Position numbers and translations under genes: made by a program
Source of the DNA: Streptomyces sp. MBT65
GTDB taxonomy: Bacteria > Actinomycetota > Actinomycetes > Streptomycetales > Streptomycetaceae
Assembly (NCBI RefSeq): GCF_016612545.1
Contig: NZ_JAENRY010000093.1
Span: 1 to 35,302, forward strand
Length of the DNA: 35,302 nucleotides
Direction of reading: 5' to 3'
Part shown: positions 34,641-35,302 of the stretch, piece by piece
Layout: each line of letters starts with the position of its first letter
Numbering within the stretch: position 1 is the first letter of the stretch
Notes under the pieces: model-generated
What the model saw: only the letters and a program-made list of their open reading frames with translations
What the model was told of the DNA's origin: nothing
Database searches by the model: none

Positions 34641-35195
34641 TCAAGTAGTGCTTCTCTCCGCCTCGGTGAGCACGGCTTCCCACGGGTACCGGCGCCCCGG
34701 CATCCCGGCCCGCGGCTCGGCGAGTGGCCACACCTCGTCCCCGTAGATCAACCGAACTCCCGCATCATGCAAGGCCTTCATGTGCCTCTCCCATGCGGGG
34801 TGCCGGGCGTGGGCGGCGTTCACCCGCGGCCAGACGACAACCGGCAGATCAAGGGTCCCTATAGCCTCGTTCACCTGAGTCAGCGCCTGGTTGTCCGAGA
34901 TTCCCAAGGCCAGCTTGGCGATGGTGTTCGCGCTCGCGGGGGCAACGACGTAGCAGTCCACCGGAGGGTGCGGGCGCGAGTCCCCAGGCAGTCGCGGCTC
35001 GGTCCGTACGGGCAGGCCCGTCGACTTCTCGATCATGGCGGCCTCTCCGCTGGAACGGAGCCATTCGCCTGCTGTCGGCGTGAGCGTAACCGCGACGGTC
35101 CAGCCGCGTTCGAGGGCGGGAACCACGAGCCCCGTCCTCAGTTCCTCGACTCCGCCGGCACCCGACCCCACAACGCCCAGCACCTTGCCCTGCAT
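34641..35195 (-). CDS. flavoprotein of the PPCDC/UbiX-like type
   Basis: The 184-residue protein fits the flavoprotein family that includes phosphopantothenoylcysteine decarboxylase. It has an N-terminal strand-loop (VLGVVGSGAGG) for FMN and the signature VVAPASANTIAKLALGISDN at about residues 81-100. Such enzymes decarboxylate or prenylate small substrates; which one here is unknown. In Streptomyces, proteins of this kind are often beside XRE regulators, as here, so I take it as part of that common pair and not as a cluster gene. ATG 35195 is used because the Rossmann strand begins three residues later; GTG codons at 35204 and 35219 are in-frame alternatives. Confidence 0.85.
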   Translation of the reverse strand: MQGKVLGVVGSGAGGVEELRTGLVVPALERGWTVAVTLTPTAGEWLRSSGEAAMIEKSTGLPVRTEPRLPGDSRPHPPVDCYVVAPASANTIAKLALGISDNQALTQVNEAIGTLDLPVVVWPRVNAAHARHPAWERHMKALHDAGVRLIYGDEVWPLAEPRAGMPGRRYPWEAVLTEAERSTT

Positions 35196-35228
35196 CAACC
35201 TCACTGCACCGCCCTGCACCGTTGGGCC

Positions 35229-35302
35229 ATGGCCAGCAACTCAGACGAACGGCTGCCGCCAGTGACCGGGGACTGCTTCCTCAGAGGGCGGTATGTGACG
35301 TG
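35229..35302 (+). CDS. possible divergent gene start, cut by the window end
   Basis: An ATG at 35229 opens a frame (MASNSDERLPPVTGDCFLRG and on) that runs off the window, divergent from the flavoprotein gene with about 33 bases between the starts. No ribosome site or family is recognised, and only 24 codons are visible. On the other strand the last bases could instead be the end of a gene stopping at 35281. Treat as tentative. Confidence 0.25.
   Translation, partial: MASNSDERLPPVTGDCFLRGRYVT
35283..35302. repeat. 20-base inverted repeat, right copy
   Basis: These are the last 20 bases, exactly the reverse complement of 3-22. See the left copy for interpretation. Confidence 0.75.

Noticed and set aside
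1..35302. CRISPR array or rRNA genes
   Set aside because: No regularly spaced short repeats and no rRNA-like sequence were seen on reading.

Overview
The window is about 35.3 kb of GC-rich DNA from an actinomycete, most likely Streptomyces or a close relative. The evidence is the GC-rich codon third positions, frequent GTG starts, an actinobacterial-type translational T-box before ileS, a Streptomyces-style IS5-family transposase, and a Streptomyces-type regulator/flavoprotein gene pair. About three quarters of the window is one nonribosomal peptide synthetase (NRPS) gene cluster on the minus strand.

Left part (1-6.7 kb): the 3' end of a phytanoyl-CoA dioxygenase-like gene with a terminator hairpin; a GNAT acetyltransferase behind a good sigma-70-type promoter (the 310-662 stretch holds only these signals); a tRNA-Ile(GAU) on the minus strand; and, divergent from it, a T-box leader with an AUC specifier followed by a complete eukaryote-type isoleucyl-tRNA synthetase and a terminator. 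An IS5-type transposase and a small coiled-coil/winged-helix protein gene then separate ileS from the NRPS cluster.

Central part (6.9-33.5 kb, all minus strand): eight genes whose ends overlap by 4 to 8 bases, so they look like one translationally coupled operon. In transcription order they are: a fused S+E glutamate (methylaspartate) mutase; a type II thioesterase; NRPS-A (FAAL-ACP-C-A1-PCP-Cy-A2[Cys]-PCP-E); NRPS-B (C-A3-PCP-LLM-C-A4-PCP-Cy*-A5[Cys]-PCP-Ox-R); a DUF2817/M14-like metallopeptidase; a CmcI-like methyltransferase; a JmjC/cupin-type 2-oxoglutarate oxygenase; and an Sfp/EntD-type phosphopantetheinyl transferase. Read together, the line should start with a fatty acid loaded by the FAAL domain, add five amino acids of which two are cysteines handled by heterocyclisation domains, oxidise on the line (luciferase-like and SagB-like domains), and release by NAD(P)H reduction. 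The inferred product is a lipopeptide with a D-configured thiazoline inside and a thiazole-type aldehyde or alcohol at the end, possibly containing a beta-methylated acidic residue from the mutase. I do not recognise it as a known cluster.

Right part (33.5-35.3 kb): an upstream region with an imperfect palindrome (possible operator) and a 43-codon open frame, a short XRE-type regulator that looks C-terminally truncated, a strong terminator, and a flavoprotein of the PPCDC type. The two ends of the window carry a perfect 20-base inverted repeat.

The most interesting combination is a T-box-controlled ileS placed outside its usual neighbourhood, its exactly matching tRNA-Ile(GAU) gene next to it, and an uncharacterised lipo-thiazole NRPS cluster. 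This suggests, but does not prove, a self-resistance module against an isoleucyl-tRNA synthetase inhibitor. No transporter gene is visible in the window.
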